Below, piece after piece: positions 24,331 to 32,827 of a stretch of DNA of 64,000 nucleotides. The stretch is from the NCBI RefSeq assembly GCF_004795015.1, contig NZ_SSBI01000001.1:62001-126000 (forward strand). The letters run 5' to 3'. The position numbers and the translations under genes are program-made. Numbering within the stretch: position 1 is the stretch's first letter; each line of letters begins with the position of its first letter. Source of the DNA: Streptomyces sp. A1277. GTDB taxonomy: Bacteria; Actinomycetota; Actinomycetes; Streptomycetales; Streptomycetaceae. The notes under the pieces were generated by a model. That model saw only the letters and a program-made list of their open reading frames with translations, did no database searches and was not told where the DNA came from.

Positions 24331-24721
24331 GATCCCTCCCTGGGGAATCACGCGTGGATGTTCCAGATGGCTGACGAGGTGCCGGTCGTCCCGCTCCGGG
24401 CAGCCGAAGCCGCGCTGAGCGGGGCGGTTCTTCAGCGCCGCTCGACGAGAGAGCAGCGTGGGACGCTCCGGCGGTCGAGCGCGGGCAGACGGCGGCGGTG
24501 CCGCGAGCGGCCTCAGCGGTCGGCGGGCAGGCTGGCGTCCGGTGCGACGGCGGTGGGCCGCTGGCCCGCTCCTTCAAGGAGCGGGCCAGCGTGCTCACGC
24601 AGTGCCCAGGCCGGGCCGACCAGGCCGGTGACGGCCAGGAACGTGAGCGCGATTCGACCTCCGTGATCGGCCCGTGCGGTTCTGGATGCGGCGATTCGGG
24701 CATGGCGGCGCCGCGCCCCGG
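24331..24721. other. gap holding a 31-base perfect palindrome
   Basis: No gene supported in 391 bases. The main structure is the palindrome at 24560-24590, listed separately. The promoter of the SIR2 gene should lie in the lower-coordinate part. Confidence 0.5.
24560..24590. terminator. 31-base perfect palindrome, probable terminator
   Basis: Arms 24560-24574 and 24576-24590 are fully complementary around one central base. It stands about 130 bases after the end of the 148-residue gene and before the SIR2 gene. Without a clear T run it may be a terminator, or instead a strong protein-binding site. Confidence 0.55.
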
Positions 24722-25168
24722 TCACGAGGTGCCGCCGAGGGCGCGCTCGTGCGCCTCCAAGAGGCGGCTGGTCTGCGCGTACAGCCGCTCCAGCTCTGCC
24801 GTGGTGAGGATGAGTGCGCCGTCGAGGGTCGAGCCGTCGTCGAAGTGGAACTCGACGGGGACCGATCCCTGCCGGGCCCTCCGGTCGTAGACCGAGTCCC
24901 GGCCGGCCAGCAGCGTGGCGTGCGTGGCCTTCGCGGGCACCGGCCTGAGCGTCGTCCCGTCGGCGGGCGCGGACCACTGGGTTCCGCCTCCGGGCGGGCG
25001 CAGGTGGTAAGTCGTGGCGGAGCCCTCGCCGGGGAGGGCGACCACGACACCGACACGACCCTCACGGGCGCTGTCAGTGGCGAGGTCGCCGAGCCGCGGA
25101 GTGAAGGGTGTTGCCGTACCTAACTCGACTCCCTGCGAGGGGAGATGGGGAAAGGGCTGTCGCGTCAT
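24722..25168 (-). CDS. hypothetical 148-residue protein downstream of XRE regulator
   Basis: The frame is full length with codon use typical for the genome. No signal peptide. The C-terminal part (FHFDDGSTLDGALILTTAEL, then ERLYAQTSRLLEAHERALG) suggests a short beta unit and a helix. I recognise no family. It follows the XRE-type regulator by 55 bases in the same direction, an order seen for regulator/partner pairs in Streptomyces, so it may be co-transcribed. The ATG at 25166-25168 has only a weak ribosome binding site. Confidence 0.6.
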   Translation of the reverse strand: MTRQPFPHLPSQGVELGTATPFTPRLGDLATDSAREGRVGVVVALPGEGSATTYHLRPPGGGTQWSAPADGTTLRPVPAKATHATLLAGRDSVYDRRARQGSVPVEFHFDDGSTLDGALILTTAELERLYAQTSRLLEAHERALGGTS

Positions 25169-25223
25169 GCTCTGAAGTTAGGGACACGACGACCCCCGAA
25201 TATGAGCCGGAGGAATACGACCC

Positions 25224-26453
25224 CTATCCGTCCAGGTGGAAGCGGTCGGACATGCGCCGCAACTTCTCCCGCGTCACTGCTCGTTCCGCGTAGACGATGC
25301 TGCGTAGCGTCGAACGGGCGATGGGGTGGTTCCGCACGAGCTGGGGCGCGATCCGCTCAGCTGTCTCCAGCTCGGCCAGGGCGTTTATGCGGTTCCCGTC
25401 CCACAGCCAGGCACGCGCGACATCCATGTGGTGATGGCCCTGACGGGAGTTGGGCAGCGACCCGACCAGGTCTGGGCTGGTACGACGGTTTATCTCAAGG
25501 GCCTTGCCCTGCTTGCCCATCTCCAGAGCCACGCTGATGGCGTGGATCTGCACGTTCCCGGCGGAGAAGGTCAGCGAATGCCGGTCGTACACCGGCACTC
25601 CGACGTACGCGTCCATGCGTTCGGCAGCAGCCTTCGCGTGACCGATACGGTCCTCGGCCTCCGAGGCGCGGCCGGCTCGGGCGGCGGAAACCGCGGCTCG
25701 CAGCTGCAGCGTGCCCCAGGCTCGTACGGCCAGCGGCTCGCCACGGTCGTACTCCTGCTCCACCGAGGTGATCGCCTTGTCCGAGAGCATCAGGGCGTCG
25801 GTCCAGTCAGCCGTCGCCCACATGTCCCAGACCCGCATCCAGTCGGCGACGGCGGGCAACACGGGATCCCCCGACAGCCTGGCCGACCACGCGGCCCGCT
25901 CGCACGCCATGGCTACCAGTTCGGGATGCCCGAGGGCGTGTGCGGCGGTGTGCGCGAACTTGCAGCACACGGCGTAGACGGCGTACGCCTCCTCCCGCTC
26001 GTGCCCCTCCGACTCCTCGGCCAGGGCACGCGCCTCGCGGAACAGGTCGGGGAGAACCCGGAGAATCGCCACGTTGGAAGCGGTGTCCCGCAGGCGGTGC
26101 AGCCGGGTCACCTCACGCCACAGCTGCGACGAGGGTCGCGGAGTCCCATCGAATACGGGGACGAGGTCGTAGCGGCGCAGTTCGCGCAGAATCGATGAGG
26201 CGGCGACCTGCCACTGGTTGTCGTCGGGGGAGTTGCTGTACGGGCGTCCGATCAGGTCGTTCGGGTGGACGTGCAGCTCGGCGGCCACCTGGTTGAGGAG
26301 CCCGACCCGGTCCAGCTCGATCAGGCCACGCTCCATCTTCGACACCCAGCCCTGGGACTTCCCCAGGGCCGTTGCCAGGTCGGCCTGCGGCATGCCCAGC
26401 CGCAGCCTCGCCCTGCGAGCGCGCTTGCCGATCTCCTCGGCTTCCTCCAGCAT
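25224..26453 (-). CDS. XRE-family helix-turn-helix regulator with TPR-like region
   Basis: 409 residues from the ATG at 26451-26453, which follows 'gggaggt' at ideal spacing; a longer frame to 26663 lacks such a site. The HTH is at residues ~10-60 (LRLGMPQADLATALGKSQGW, then VSKMERGLIELDRVGLLNQV). The remaining ~340 residues are helical with tetratricopeptide-like repeats (AWGTLQLRAAVSAARAGRAS). This is a large family of Streptomyces regulators often tied to secondary metabolism or small partner proteins. It is divergent from the 6-phosphogluconate-dehydrogenase-like gene at 26681. Confidence 0.85.
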   Translation of the reverse strand: MLEEAEEIGKRARRARLRLGMPQADLATALGKSQGWVSKMERGLIELDRVGLLNQVAAELHVHPNDLIGRPYSNSPDDNQWQVAASSILRELRRYDLVPVFDGTPRPSSQLWREVTRLHRLRDTASNVAILRVLPDLFREARALAEESEGHEREEAYAVYAVCCKFAHTAAHALGHPELVAMACERAAWSARLSGDPVLPAVADWMRVWDMWATADWTDALMLSDKAITSVEQEYDRGEPLAVRAWGTLQLRAAVSAARAGRASEAEDRIGHAKAAAERMDAYVGVPVYDRHSLTFSAGNVQIHAISVALEMGKQGKALEINRRTSPDLVGSLPNSRQGHHHMDVARAWLWDGNRINALAELETAERIAPQLVRNHPIARSTLRSIVYAERAVTREKLRRMSDRFHLDG

Positions 26454-26680
26454 CTGGACACCTCCCGGCCGCCGGACGTTCCGGCGCGACCGCCGGTCTG
26501 TCCGTACAGAGTTCGTCTCCTGCACGGTACCCATGACGCGGCCTCCGCGTGAGAGACCTCGTCCCGTACCGGCGGTCGGCCGCTCGTCCGAGCCAGGCAC
26601 CGAGTCCCCCGCTGTGCTGCACCACGGCAGAGGATCATGTCGATGAGACACCCCTCGTCGCATTCCGCCGGAGGCAGCCA

Positions 26681-27571
26681 GTGACCGTCGTAACCGTCTT
26701 GCACCCTGGAGCCATGGGCGCGGCGGTCAGCGCCGAGCTTGTCGGCGGCGGCCACGAGGTGCTGTGGGTGCCGAAGGAGCGCAGCGCGGAGACGCGGCGC
26801 CGCGCGGGGGAGGCCCGCGCCACAGCCTGTGACTCGCTTGCGGAAGCTCTGTCCCGTAGCGCGGTTGTTCTCTCGGTCTGTCCACCGCAGGCGGCGGAGG
26901 ACGTGGCCGGGGCCGTAGCTGCGCACGCTTTCGACGGGGTGTACGTCGATGTCAACGCCATTAGCCCTCAGCGCGTACGGAGGATCGACGAGGAGATCCG
27001 CCCCGGCTCCGTAGTCGTCGACGGTTCCGTTTTCGGTCAGCCACCGGGCGCAGGGCGTACGGCACGGCTCTACCTCGCAGGGTCCGGCTCCGCCGTTGAC
27101 CTGGTCGCGTCATTGTTCGCGGACACCGCCCTGCACGTGTGCCGGGTCGGTGACGTGGTCGGTTCTGCTTCCGCTCTGAAGATGGCCTTTGCCAGTTACC
27201 AGAAGGCCGCTCGTACGCTCGCCGGCGTCGCGCACGCGCTGGCCGACGCCCATGGGGTCGGCGAGCAGCTGACAGCCGAAGCGGAGGTCATGGTCTCCGC
27301 GATTCTCTCCGATCCGGAGTACCTGCCGAGCGTGGCGGCTCGGGCCTGGCGGTGGGCGCCTGAGATGGAGGAGGTCGCCGATGCGCTTCGTGCTGCCGGT
27401 CTGCCTGCGGACATGGCCGAGGCCACGGCCCGGGTTCTCTCCTGCTGGGAACGGGACAAGGGCCAGTACGACATCACCGTCGCAGAAGTCCTTTCCCGAC
27501 TACGGAAACCGGACGGCTCAACAAGAAAGGCCCCGGTCATTGACCAGGGCCTTGATTCAAAGAGCGGGTGA
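26681..27571 (+). CDS. 6-phosphogluconate-dehydrogenase-like NAD(P)-binding protein
   Basis: 296 residues from the GTG at 26681, with 'ggagg' 7 bases upstream. The N-terminal Rossmann fold is VTVLHPGAMGAAVSAELVGG with the pattern GxMGxxxxxxL. A Gly/Ser-rich segment (VVDGSVFGQPPG) follows, then a helical C-terminal domain like DUF1932, as in beta-hydroxyacid dehydrogenases and imine-reductase-like enzymes. The substrate is unknown. The last ~14 codons run through the tRNA terminator hairpin, and the stop codon (27569-27571) lies inside the 3' end of the tRNA-Gly gene. The natural C-terminus was therefore probably replaced when the element inserted. Divergent from the XRE regulator. Confidence 0.8.
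   Translation: MTVVTVLHPGAMGAAVSAELVGGGHEVLWVPKERSAETRRRAGEARATACDSLAEALSRSAVVLSVCPPQAAEDVAGAVAAHAFDGVYVDVNAISPQRVRRIDEEIRPGSVVVDGSVFGQPPGAGRTARLYLAGSGSAVDLVASLFADTALHVCRVGDVVGSASALKMAFASYQKAARTLAGVAHALADAHGVGEQLTAEAEVMVSAILSDPEYLPSVAARAWRWAPEMEEVADALRAAGLPADMAEATARVLSCWERDKGQYDITVAEVLSRLRKPDGSTRKAPVIDQGLDSKSG
27527..27553 (-). terminator. terminator of tRNA-Gly
   Basis: Inverted repeat 27527-27538 with 27542-27553, 10 bases after the tRNA 3' end on the minus strand. The plus-strand NAD-binding gene reads through it. Confidence 0.75.
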
Positions 27572-27633
27572 CGAGAATCGAACTCGCGCTCTGAGCTTGG
27601 GAAGCTCATGTTCTACCATTAAACTACACCCGC
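27563..27633 (-). tRNA. tRNA-Gly (anticodon CCC), integration hotspot
   Basis: 71 bases without encoded CCA. Acceptor stem GCGGGTG/CACCCGC with discriminator T; D arm GTTT/GAAC; anticodon stem TGAGC/GCTCA with loop TTCCCAA, so the anticodon is CCC; four-base variable loop; T arm with TTCGATT. All stems pair. It is the only complete copy in the window; its 3' half is repeated five times towards lower coordinates. Elements inserted into the 3' end and restored it each time. Confidence 0.96.
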
Positions 27634-27843
27634 GTGACGCAGCCGCTGATCAGCGACGCATCGTTCCACACTGTACCCCATCGCGGACCGCCCCAGGTGT
27701 GGGCTGTGACGGGGAGGGTGATGTGGGTGTCGGGGGCGGGAGTTGGGGGCGTAGCGTGGGTGGTCGGAGTGCCGCGTGGAGGGGCGTCCTGTTCATCCCC
27801 TAATGTGGCGGTCTCGTCCACGGCTTGATGGGGAAGGGACTAG
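27634..27843. other. promoter region of tRNA-Gly and spacer
   Basis: 210 bases with no gene. The tRNA promoter (minus strand) must lie just right of 27633. From here on gene order looks like Streptomyces core. Confidence 0.45.
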
Positions 27844-28017
27844 ATGGACTCCATGGAGCGCACCGTCGTCCGCTGTGCCGAAGGGCACGTTTTCGCTACC
27901 ACCTCGTTTCCGATGCAGCAGCTCGGGGCCGGGCGGATCGGGCCAGGGCGGCTGATCCGTTGTCCTCGTTGTGCTCGGTTGCGGCATGCAGTGCCTGTGG
28001 TGTTCGAGCAGCGGTAG
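27844..28017 (+). CDS. small zinc-ribbon-like protein
   Basis: 57 residues (ATG at 27844 after 'ggggaaggga'). The sequence has Cys-x3-His early (RCAEGHVF) and CPRC near the end (IRCPRCARLRH), enough ligands for one zinc site. The frame has strong third-position G/C. Small proteins of this type are found upstream of dcd in streptomycetes. Function unknown. Confidence 0.6.
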   Translation: MDSMERTVVRCAEGHVFATTSFPMQQLGAGRIGPGRLIRCPRCARLRHAVPVVFEQR

Positions 28018-28085
28018 CGGGCGGGTGACAGGCGCGCGGGCGGCCCGATGGGGGTGGGCCCGCGCGTTCTGCGTATCCTCGGTGG

Positions 28086-28661
28086 GTGCTTCTCTCAGAC
28101 AAGGACATCCGGGCCGAGATCGACGCCGGACGCGTACGTATTGATCCATTCGATGCGTCGATGGTGCAGCCCTCGAGCATCGATGTGCGGCTCGACCGCT
28201 ACTTCCGGGTGTTCGAGAACCACCGTTACCCGCACATCGACCCGGCCGTCGAGCAGGTCGATCTGACCCGTACCGTCGAGCCGGACGGGGACGAGGCGTT
28301 CATCCTGCACCCCGGGGAGTTCGTGCTGGCGTCGACGTACGAGGTCATCTCGCTGCCCGACGATCTCGCGTCGCGGCTGGAGGGGAAGAGTTCGCTCGGC
28401 CGGCTCGGGCTGGTCACGCATTCCACGGCCGGGTTCATCGATCCCGGTTTCTCCGGGCACGTGACCCTGGAGCTGTCGAATCTGGCGACGCTGCCGATAA
28501 AGCTGTGGCCGGGGATGAAGATCGGTCAGCTGTGTATGTTCCGGCTGAGTTCTCCTTCGGAGTTTCCTTACGGCTCCGAGCGGTACGGATCTCGTTATCA
28601 GGGGCAGCGCGGGCCGACCGCGTCGCGCTCCTACATGAATTTCCACCGGACGCAGGTGTGA
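28086..28661 (+). CDS. dcd: dCTP deaminase
   Basis: 191 residues, normal length. It converts dCTP to dUTP and ammonia, supplying dUMP for thymidylate synthesis (cytosolic homotrimer). Seen: start [34 protein letters not shown], the nucleotide-binding stretch [20 protein letters not shown] with the catalytic Glu in [12 protein letters not shown], and the C-terminal [16 protein letters not shown] that closes over the substrate. The GTG start fits the family N-terminus. It is followed 7 bases later by a phosphoribosyltransferase gene, so probably co-transcribed. Confidence 0.96.
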   Translation: MLLSDKDIRAEIDAGRVRIDPFDASMVQPSSIDVRLDRYFRVFENHRYPHIDPAVEQVDLTRTVEPDGDEAFILHPGEFVLASTYEVISLPDDLASRLEGKSSLGRLGLVTHSTAGFIDPGFSGHVTLELSNLATLPIKLWPGMKIGQLCMFRLSSPSEFPYGSERYGSRYQGQRGPTASRSYMNFHRTQV

Positions 28662-28668
28662 GGGCCCG

Positions 28669-29169
28669 ATGAGTGACGATGTGCGGGAGAACCTGACGTA
28701 CGACGGCTTCGGGCATGCCGTGCGGGAGCTGGCGCAGGCCGTGGCCGACGACGGGTACGAGCCGGACGTGGTGCTGAGCATCGCGCGCGGCGGGGTGTTC
28801 GTCGCGGGCGCTCTCGCGTACGCGCTGGACTGCAAGAACATCCACCTGGTGAACGTGGAGTTCTATACGGGTGTGGGCACCACCTTGGAAATGCCCGTCA
28901 TGCTGGCGCCCGTGCCCAACGTCATCGACTTCTCGGAGAAGAAGGTCCTGATCGCCGACGATGTCGCCGATACCGGGAAGACGCTGAAGCTGGTGCGTGA
29001 TTTCTGCATCGATCACGTCGCCGAGGTGCGGTCCGCGGTCATCTACGAGAAGTCCCACTCGCTCGTGAAATGCGAGTACGTGTGGAAGAAGACCGATCGC
29101 TGGATCAACTTCCCGTGGAGTGTGGAGAAGCCCGTCGTGCGGCGTAGCGGGCAGGTTCTCGACGCCTGA
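28669..29169 (+). CDS. phosphoribosyltransferase (xanthine/guanine type)
   Basis: 166 residues. The PRPP loop is VLIADDVADTGKTLKLV; an upstream VVLSIARGGVFVAGALAY and the conserved VNVEFYTGVG complete a type I PRTase fold. Family members join a purine base to PRPP in salvage. Base specificity cannot be read from sequence; annotation as a general phosphoribosyltransferase is safe. The terminator 13 bases after the stop ends the dcd operon. Confidence 0.88.
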   Translation: MSDDVRENLTYDGFGHAVRELAQAVADDGYEPDVVLSIARGGVFVAGALAYALDCKNIHLVNVEFYTGVGTTLEMPVMLAPVPNVIDFSEKKVLIADDVADTGKTLKLVRDFCIDHVAEVRSAVIYEKSHSLVKCEYVWKKTDRWINFPWSVEKPVVRRSGQVLDA

Positions 29170-29182
29170 GTGAGTACGTGTG

Positions 29183-29226
29183 AGGGCCCGGTGGCGGATT
29201 TCTCCGTCGCCGGGCCCTTTTTCTTT
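29183..29226 (+). terminator. rho-independent terminator of the dcd operon
   Basis: A 14-pair stem (29183-29196 with 29205-29218, two G-T wobbles) followed directly by a T run. It lies in a convergent region and may serve the minus-strand gene that ends at 29233 too. Confidence 0.8.
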
Positions 29227-29232
29227 CCGGGG

Positions 29233-30207
29233 TCAGATCGTGCCCAGTTTCAGGATCGACACGAGTGCCAGCAGCTGGATCGCCGACGCGCCCAGCGCCT
29301 TCGGCCACGGCAGGTCGTGCGACTTGCTCACCATCGAGGTGAGGAGCGCCGCCGCGGCCAGCCAGGTGAGCCAGCCGAGGATCATGACCAGGGAGTTCTC
29401 GCCGCCCAGGAACATCGCGAACACCAGGCGCGGGACGTCCGTGATGGACATGATCAGCATGGACAGGCCCACCGTCGGCTGCCACGAGCCGTCGCCGCCG
29501 AGCTGGCGGGCCAGTGTGTGGGTGACCGCGCCCAGCACCAGGCCGCCGAGCACGAAGCAGACGCCCGTGATGAGGACGTACGGGACCACGCTGGAGACCG
29601 GGGTGTGGATCGCGTCGTCGCGGGCCTGGTCGAAGCCGAAGAGGGCGAGCAGGCCGTAGAGGAACGTCACGATCAGGGCGGGGCCCCAGACCGGGTAGTC
29701 GCGCATCTGCCAGAACGTCGGGCCGGGGCGCGTCACGATGCCGCTGAGCAGCTGCTTCCAGTGCAGGCGCGGGCCCATGGGCGGGGCCGGGGAGTGGCCG
29801 GCGCGGTAGGCGTTGCCGTCGCTGTACGGCTCCTCGTCGATGCTGAACGCCTGCGTGTGGCCGGGGTTGTTCGCGTACGGGTCGCCGTGGTGCGGGCCGC
29901 CCTGCTGGGGGTACGGGTCGGCGAAGTACTCGGGCTCGTCGGGGCCGCCGCCGGTGTAGCCGCCACCGTCGCGCCCGCCCGAGCGGTAGGCGCCGCCGGG
30001 GTTGTAGCCGCCGCCGGCGGGGTAGGCACCGCCGTCGTGGAGGCCCGGTGCGGCGTGGTGCGGGGCGCCCGGTCCTCCCGTCGGCGGCCATGGCTGCTGT
30101 CCGTACGGCGGCGGAGGCGCCTGATTGCCGTACGGCTGCTGCCGCGGTTGCTGTTGCCCTTGCGGGGTGCGGTTGTCCCGGCCGCGTCCGATCCTGAATC
30201 CAGCCAC
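29233..30207 (-). CDS. Yip1-family membrane protein with disordered N-terminus
   Basis: 324 residues from the GTG at 30205-30207 (AGFRIGRGRDNRT), the start used by relatives I remember; a longer frame to 30288 is open. Residues ~1-150 are Gly/Pro/Gln/Tyr-rich and disordered. After LHWKQLLSGIVTRPGPTFWQ come five hydrophobic segments (ALIVTFLYGLLALFGF, YVLITGVCFVLGGLVLGAV, VGLSMLIMSITDVPRLVFAM and two more), the Yip1 pattern. A role in the cell membrane is unknown. Confidence 0.85.
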   Translation of the reverse strand: MAGFRIGRGRDNRTPQGQQQPRQQPYGNQAPPPPYGQQPWPPTGGPGAPHHAAPGLHDGGAYPAGGGYNPGGAYRSGGRDGGGYTGGGPDEPEYFADPYPQQGGPHHGDPYANNPGHTQAFSIDEEPYSDGNAYRAGHSPAPPMGPRLHWKQLLSGIVTRPGPTFWQMRDYPVWGPALIVTFLYGLLALFGFDQARDDAIHTPVSSVVPYVLITGVCFVLGGLVLGAVTHTLARQLGGDGSWQPTVGLSMLIMSITDVPRLVFAMFLGGENSLVMILGWLTWLAAAALLTSMVSKSHDLPWPKALGASAIQLLALVSILKLGTI

Positions 30208-30344
30208 GTCATCGAACGTACCTGCTCGTTCGGGGGCGGGCGCCGGGAGCAGGGGAACTGGCCTGCCTTTGACGCCCGACTGTGACATCCCCTAAGGGAA
30301 CCCCGGGGGGCTGTCCGGAGCATGCCCCCCCGGTGGGAAAGCAG

Positions 30345-30383
30345 AAGCGGCCGGTCCTGCCCCCGAGGCAGGTCCGACCGCTT
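30345..30383 (-). terminator. terminator of the Fe-S oxidoreductase gene
   Basis: Nearly perfect 17-base arms (30345-30361 with 30367-30383), 25 bases after the stop at 30408. Confidence 0.65.
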
Positions 30384-30407
30384 TGCTCCGCCGTGGCGCG
30401 GGTCCGG

Positions 30408-32675
30408 CTACTTCGCCGGTTCCGGCTCCGGTGCGTCGGCCGATTCCGGCTCGCCCGCCGGGTCGGCCGGGGTCTTCACGGAGTCGAGCAGCAGCTGCGA
30501 CACGTCGACCACCTGGATCGACTCCTTCGCCTTGCCGTCGTTCTTCTTGCCGTTGACCGAATCGGTCAGCATGACCAGGCAGAACGGGCAGGCCGTGGAG
30601 ACGATGTCCGGGTTGAGGGAGAGGGCTTCGTCGACGCGCTCGTTGTTGATGCGCTTGCCGATCCGCTCCTCCATCCACATCCGGGCACCACCGGCGCCGC
30701 AGCAGAAGCCGCGCTCCTTGTGGCGGTGCATCTCCTCGTTCCGCAGGCCCGGGACCTTCGCGATGATCTCGCGCGGGGGCGTGTAGATCTTGTTGTGACG
30801 GCCCAGGTAGCAGGGGTCGTGGTACGTGATCAGGCCCTCGACCGGGGTCACCGGGATCAGCTTGCCCTCGTCGATGAGGTGCTGGAGCAGCTGCGTGTGG
30901 TGGATGACCTCGTACTCGCCGCCGAGCTGCGGGTACTCGTTGGCGATCGTGTTGAAGCAGTGCGGGCAGGTCGCGACGATCTTCTTCGTCGCCTTCGCCT
31001 TCTTGGTCGAGTCGTCCTCGTCGTCCTCGCCGAAGGCCATGTTCAGCATCGCGACGTTCTCGGCGCCGAGCTGCTGGAACAGCGGCTCGTTGCCCAGGCG
31101 GCGGGCCGAGTCACCCGTGCACTTCTCGTCGCCACCCATGATCGCGAACTTGACGCCCGCGATGTGGAGGAGTTCGGCGAAAGCCTTGGTGGTCTTCTTC
31201 GCGCGGTCCTCCAGGGCGCCGGCGCAGCCGACCCAGTAGAGGTAGTCGACCTCGGTGAGGTCCTCGACGTCCTTGCCGACGATCGGGACCTCGAAGTCGA
31301 CCTCCTTGGTCCACTCGACGCGCTGCTTCTTGGCGAGCCCCCAGGGGTTGCCCTTCTTCTCCAGGTTCTTGAGCATGGTCCCCGCCTCGGACGGGAACGC
31401 GGACTCGATCATCACCTGGTAGCGGCGCATGTCGACGATGTGGTCGACGTGCTCGATGTCGACCGGGCACTGCTCCACGCACGCACCGCAGGTGGTGCAG
31501 GACCAGAGGACGTCCGGGTCGATGACGCCGTTCTCCTCCAGCGTGCCGATCAGGGGGCGCTCGGCCTCCGCGAGGGCGGCCGCGGGGACGTCCTTCAGCT
31601 GTTCGGCCGAAGCCTTCTCCTCGCCCTCCATGTCCTTGCCGCCGCCGGCCAGCAGGTACGGGGCCTTGGCGTGCGCGTGGTCGCGCAGGGACATGATCAG
31701 GAGCTTGGGGGAGAGCGGCTTGCCGGTGTTCCAGGCGGGGCACTGCGACTGGCAGCGGCCGCACTCGGTGCACGTGGAGAAGTCGAGGATGCCCTTCCAG
31801 GAGAACTGCTCGACCTGGGAGACACCGAAGACGGCGTCCTCGGCCGGGTCCTCCCAGTCGATCTCCTTGCCGCCCGTGGTCATGGGCTGGAGCGCGCCGA
31901 GCGCGACCTCGCCGTCGGCGTTCCGCTTGAACCAGATGTTCGGGAAGCCGAGGAATCGGTGCCAGGCGACACCCATGTTGGTGTTGAGCGAGACCGTGAT
32001 CATCCAGATCAGCGAGGTGCCGATCTTGATCATCGCGACGAAGTAGATGAGGTTCTGCAGCGTGCCGAGCGCCAGTCCCTTGAAGGCGAGGACCAGCGGG
32101 TACGAGACGAAGTACGCGGCCTCGTAGCCGTCGACGTGGTGGATCGCGCCCTCAAGGCCGCGCAGGGTCAGGATCGCCAGGCCGATGACGAGGATGACGT
32201 ACTCGACGAAGTACGCCTGCCATGCCTTCGAGCCGGCGAAGCGGGACTTGCGGCCCGCCCGGGACGGGAGGTTCAGCAGCCGGATGGCGATCAGCACGAG
32301 GATGCCGACCGTCGTCATCAGGCCGATGAACTCGATGTACAGCTCGAACGGCAGCCATTCACCGATGATCGGCAGGACCCAGTCGGCCTTGAACAGCTGC
32401 CCGTACGCCTGGAGCAGTGTCGGCGGCAGGGTCAGGAAGCCGATGGCGACGAACCAGTGCGCGAAGCCGACGATCCCCCACCGGTTCATCCGGGTGTGGC
32501 CGAGGAATTCCCTGACCAGGGTGAGGGTGCGCTGCTTCGGGTTGTCGGTGCGACTGCCGGCCGGGACCGGCTGTCCGAGCGTGACGAACCGGTAGATCTG
32601 CGCGACGGCTCGGGCGATGAGCGCAACGCCGACCACGGTCAGCACCAGCGACACGATGATCGCGGCGAGTTGCAT
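30408..32675 (-). CDS. membrane (Fe-S)-binding oxidoreductase, heterodisulfide-reductase-like
   Basis: 755 residues. The first ~260 residues have five or six membrane helices (IIVSLVLTVVGVALIARAV, IGLMTTVGILVLIAIRLLN and others), like the NarI/DUF3483 part. Two 4Fe-4S clusters follow, CTECGRCQSQCP and CTTCGACVEQCPVD. Two CCG domains come next, with CPHCFNTIANEYPQLGGEYE, DPCYLGRHN and FCCGAGGARMWMEERIG. The C-terminus is Pro/Glu-rich. Such proteins pass electrons between quinones and soluble carriers; in actinobacteria they stand alone. Single-gene transcription unit with its own terminator. Electron donor unknown. Confidence 0.9.
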   Translation of the reverse strand: MQLAAIIVSLVLTVVGVALIARAVAQIYRFVTLGQPVPAGSRTDNPKQRTLTLVREFLGHTRMNRWGIVGFAHWFVAIGFLTLPPTLLQAYGQLFKADWVLPIIGEWLPFELYIEFIGLMTTVGILVLIAIRLLNLPSRAGRKSRFAGSKAWQAYFVEYVILVIGLAILTLRGLEGAIHHVDGYEAAYFVSYPLVLAFKGLALGTLQNLIYFVAMIKIGTSLIWMITVSLNTNMGVAWHRFLGFPNIWFKRNADGEVALGALQPMTTGGKEIDWEDPAEDAVFGVSQVEQFSWKGILDFSTCTECGRCQSQCPAWNTGKPLSPKLLIMSLRDHAHAKAPYLLAGGGKDMEGEEKASAEQLKDVPAAALAEAERPLIGTLEENGVIDPDVLWSCTTCGACVEQCPVDIEHVDHIVDMRRYQVMIESAFPSEAGTMLKNLEKKGNPWGLAKKQRVEWTKEVDFEVPIVGKDVEDLTEVDYLYWVGCAGALEDRAKKTTKAFAELLHIAGVKFAIMGGDEKCTGDSARRLGNEPLFQQLGAENVAMLNMAFGEDDEDDSTKKAKATKKIVATCPHCFNTIANEYPQLGGEYEVIHHTQLLQHLIDEGKLIPVTPVEGLITYHDPCYLGRHNKIYTPPREIIAKVPGLRNEEMHRHKERGFCCGAGGARMWMEERIGKRINNERVDEALSLNPDIVSTACPFCLVMLTDSVNGKKNDGKAKESIQVVDVSQLLLDSVKTPADPAGEPESADAPEPEPAK

Positions 32676-32827
32676 TGGGGGCTCCTCGGGCCTGCGAGGG
32701 TGGGATCGATCCAGCGTCTACTAGCGAGTACTGCGTCTGCCGGTGAGCACTGGGACGTGAGCACCGGGACTACGAGTATCGCTACTACTAAGCAGTAACT
32801 TAATCAGTCTGTGCTGACACTATCCAC

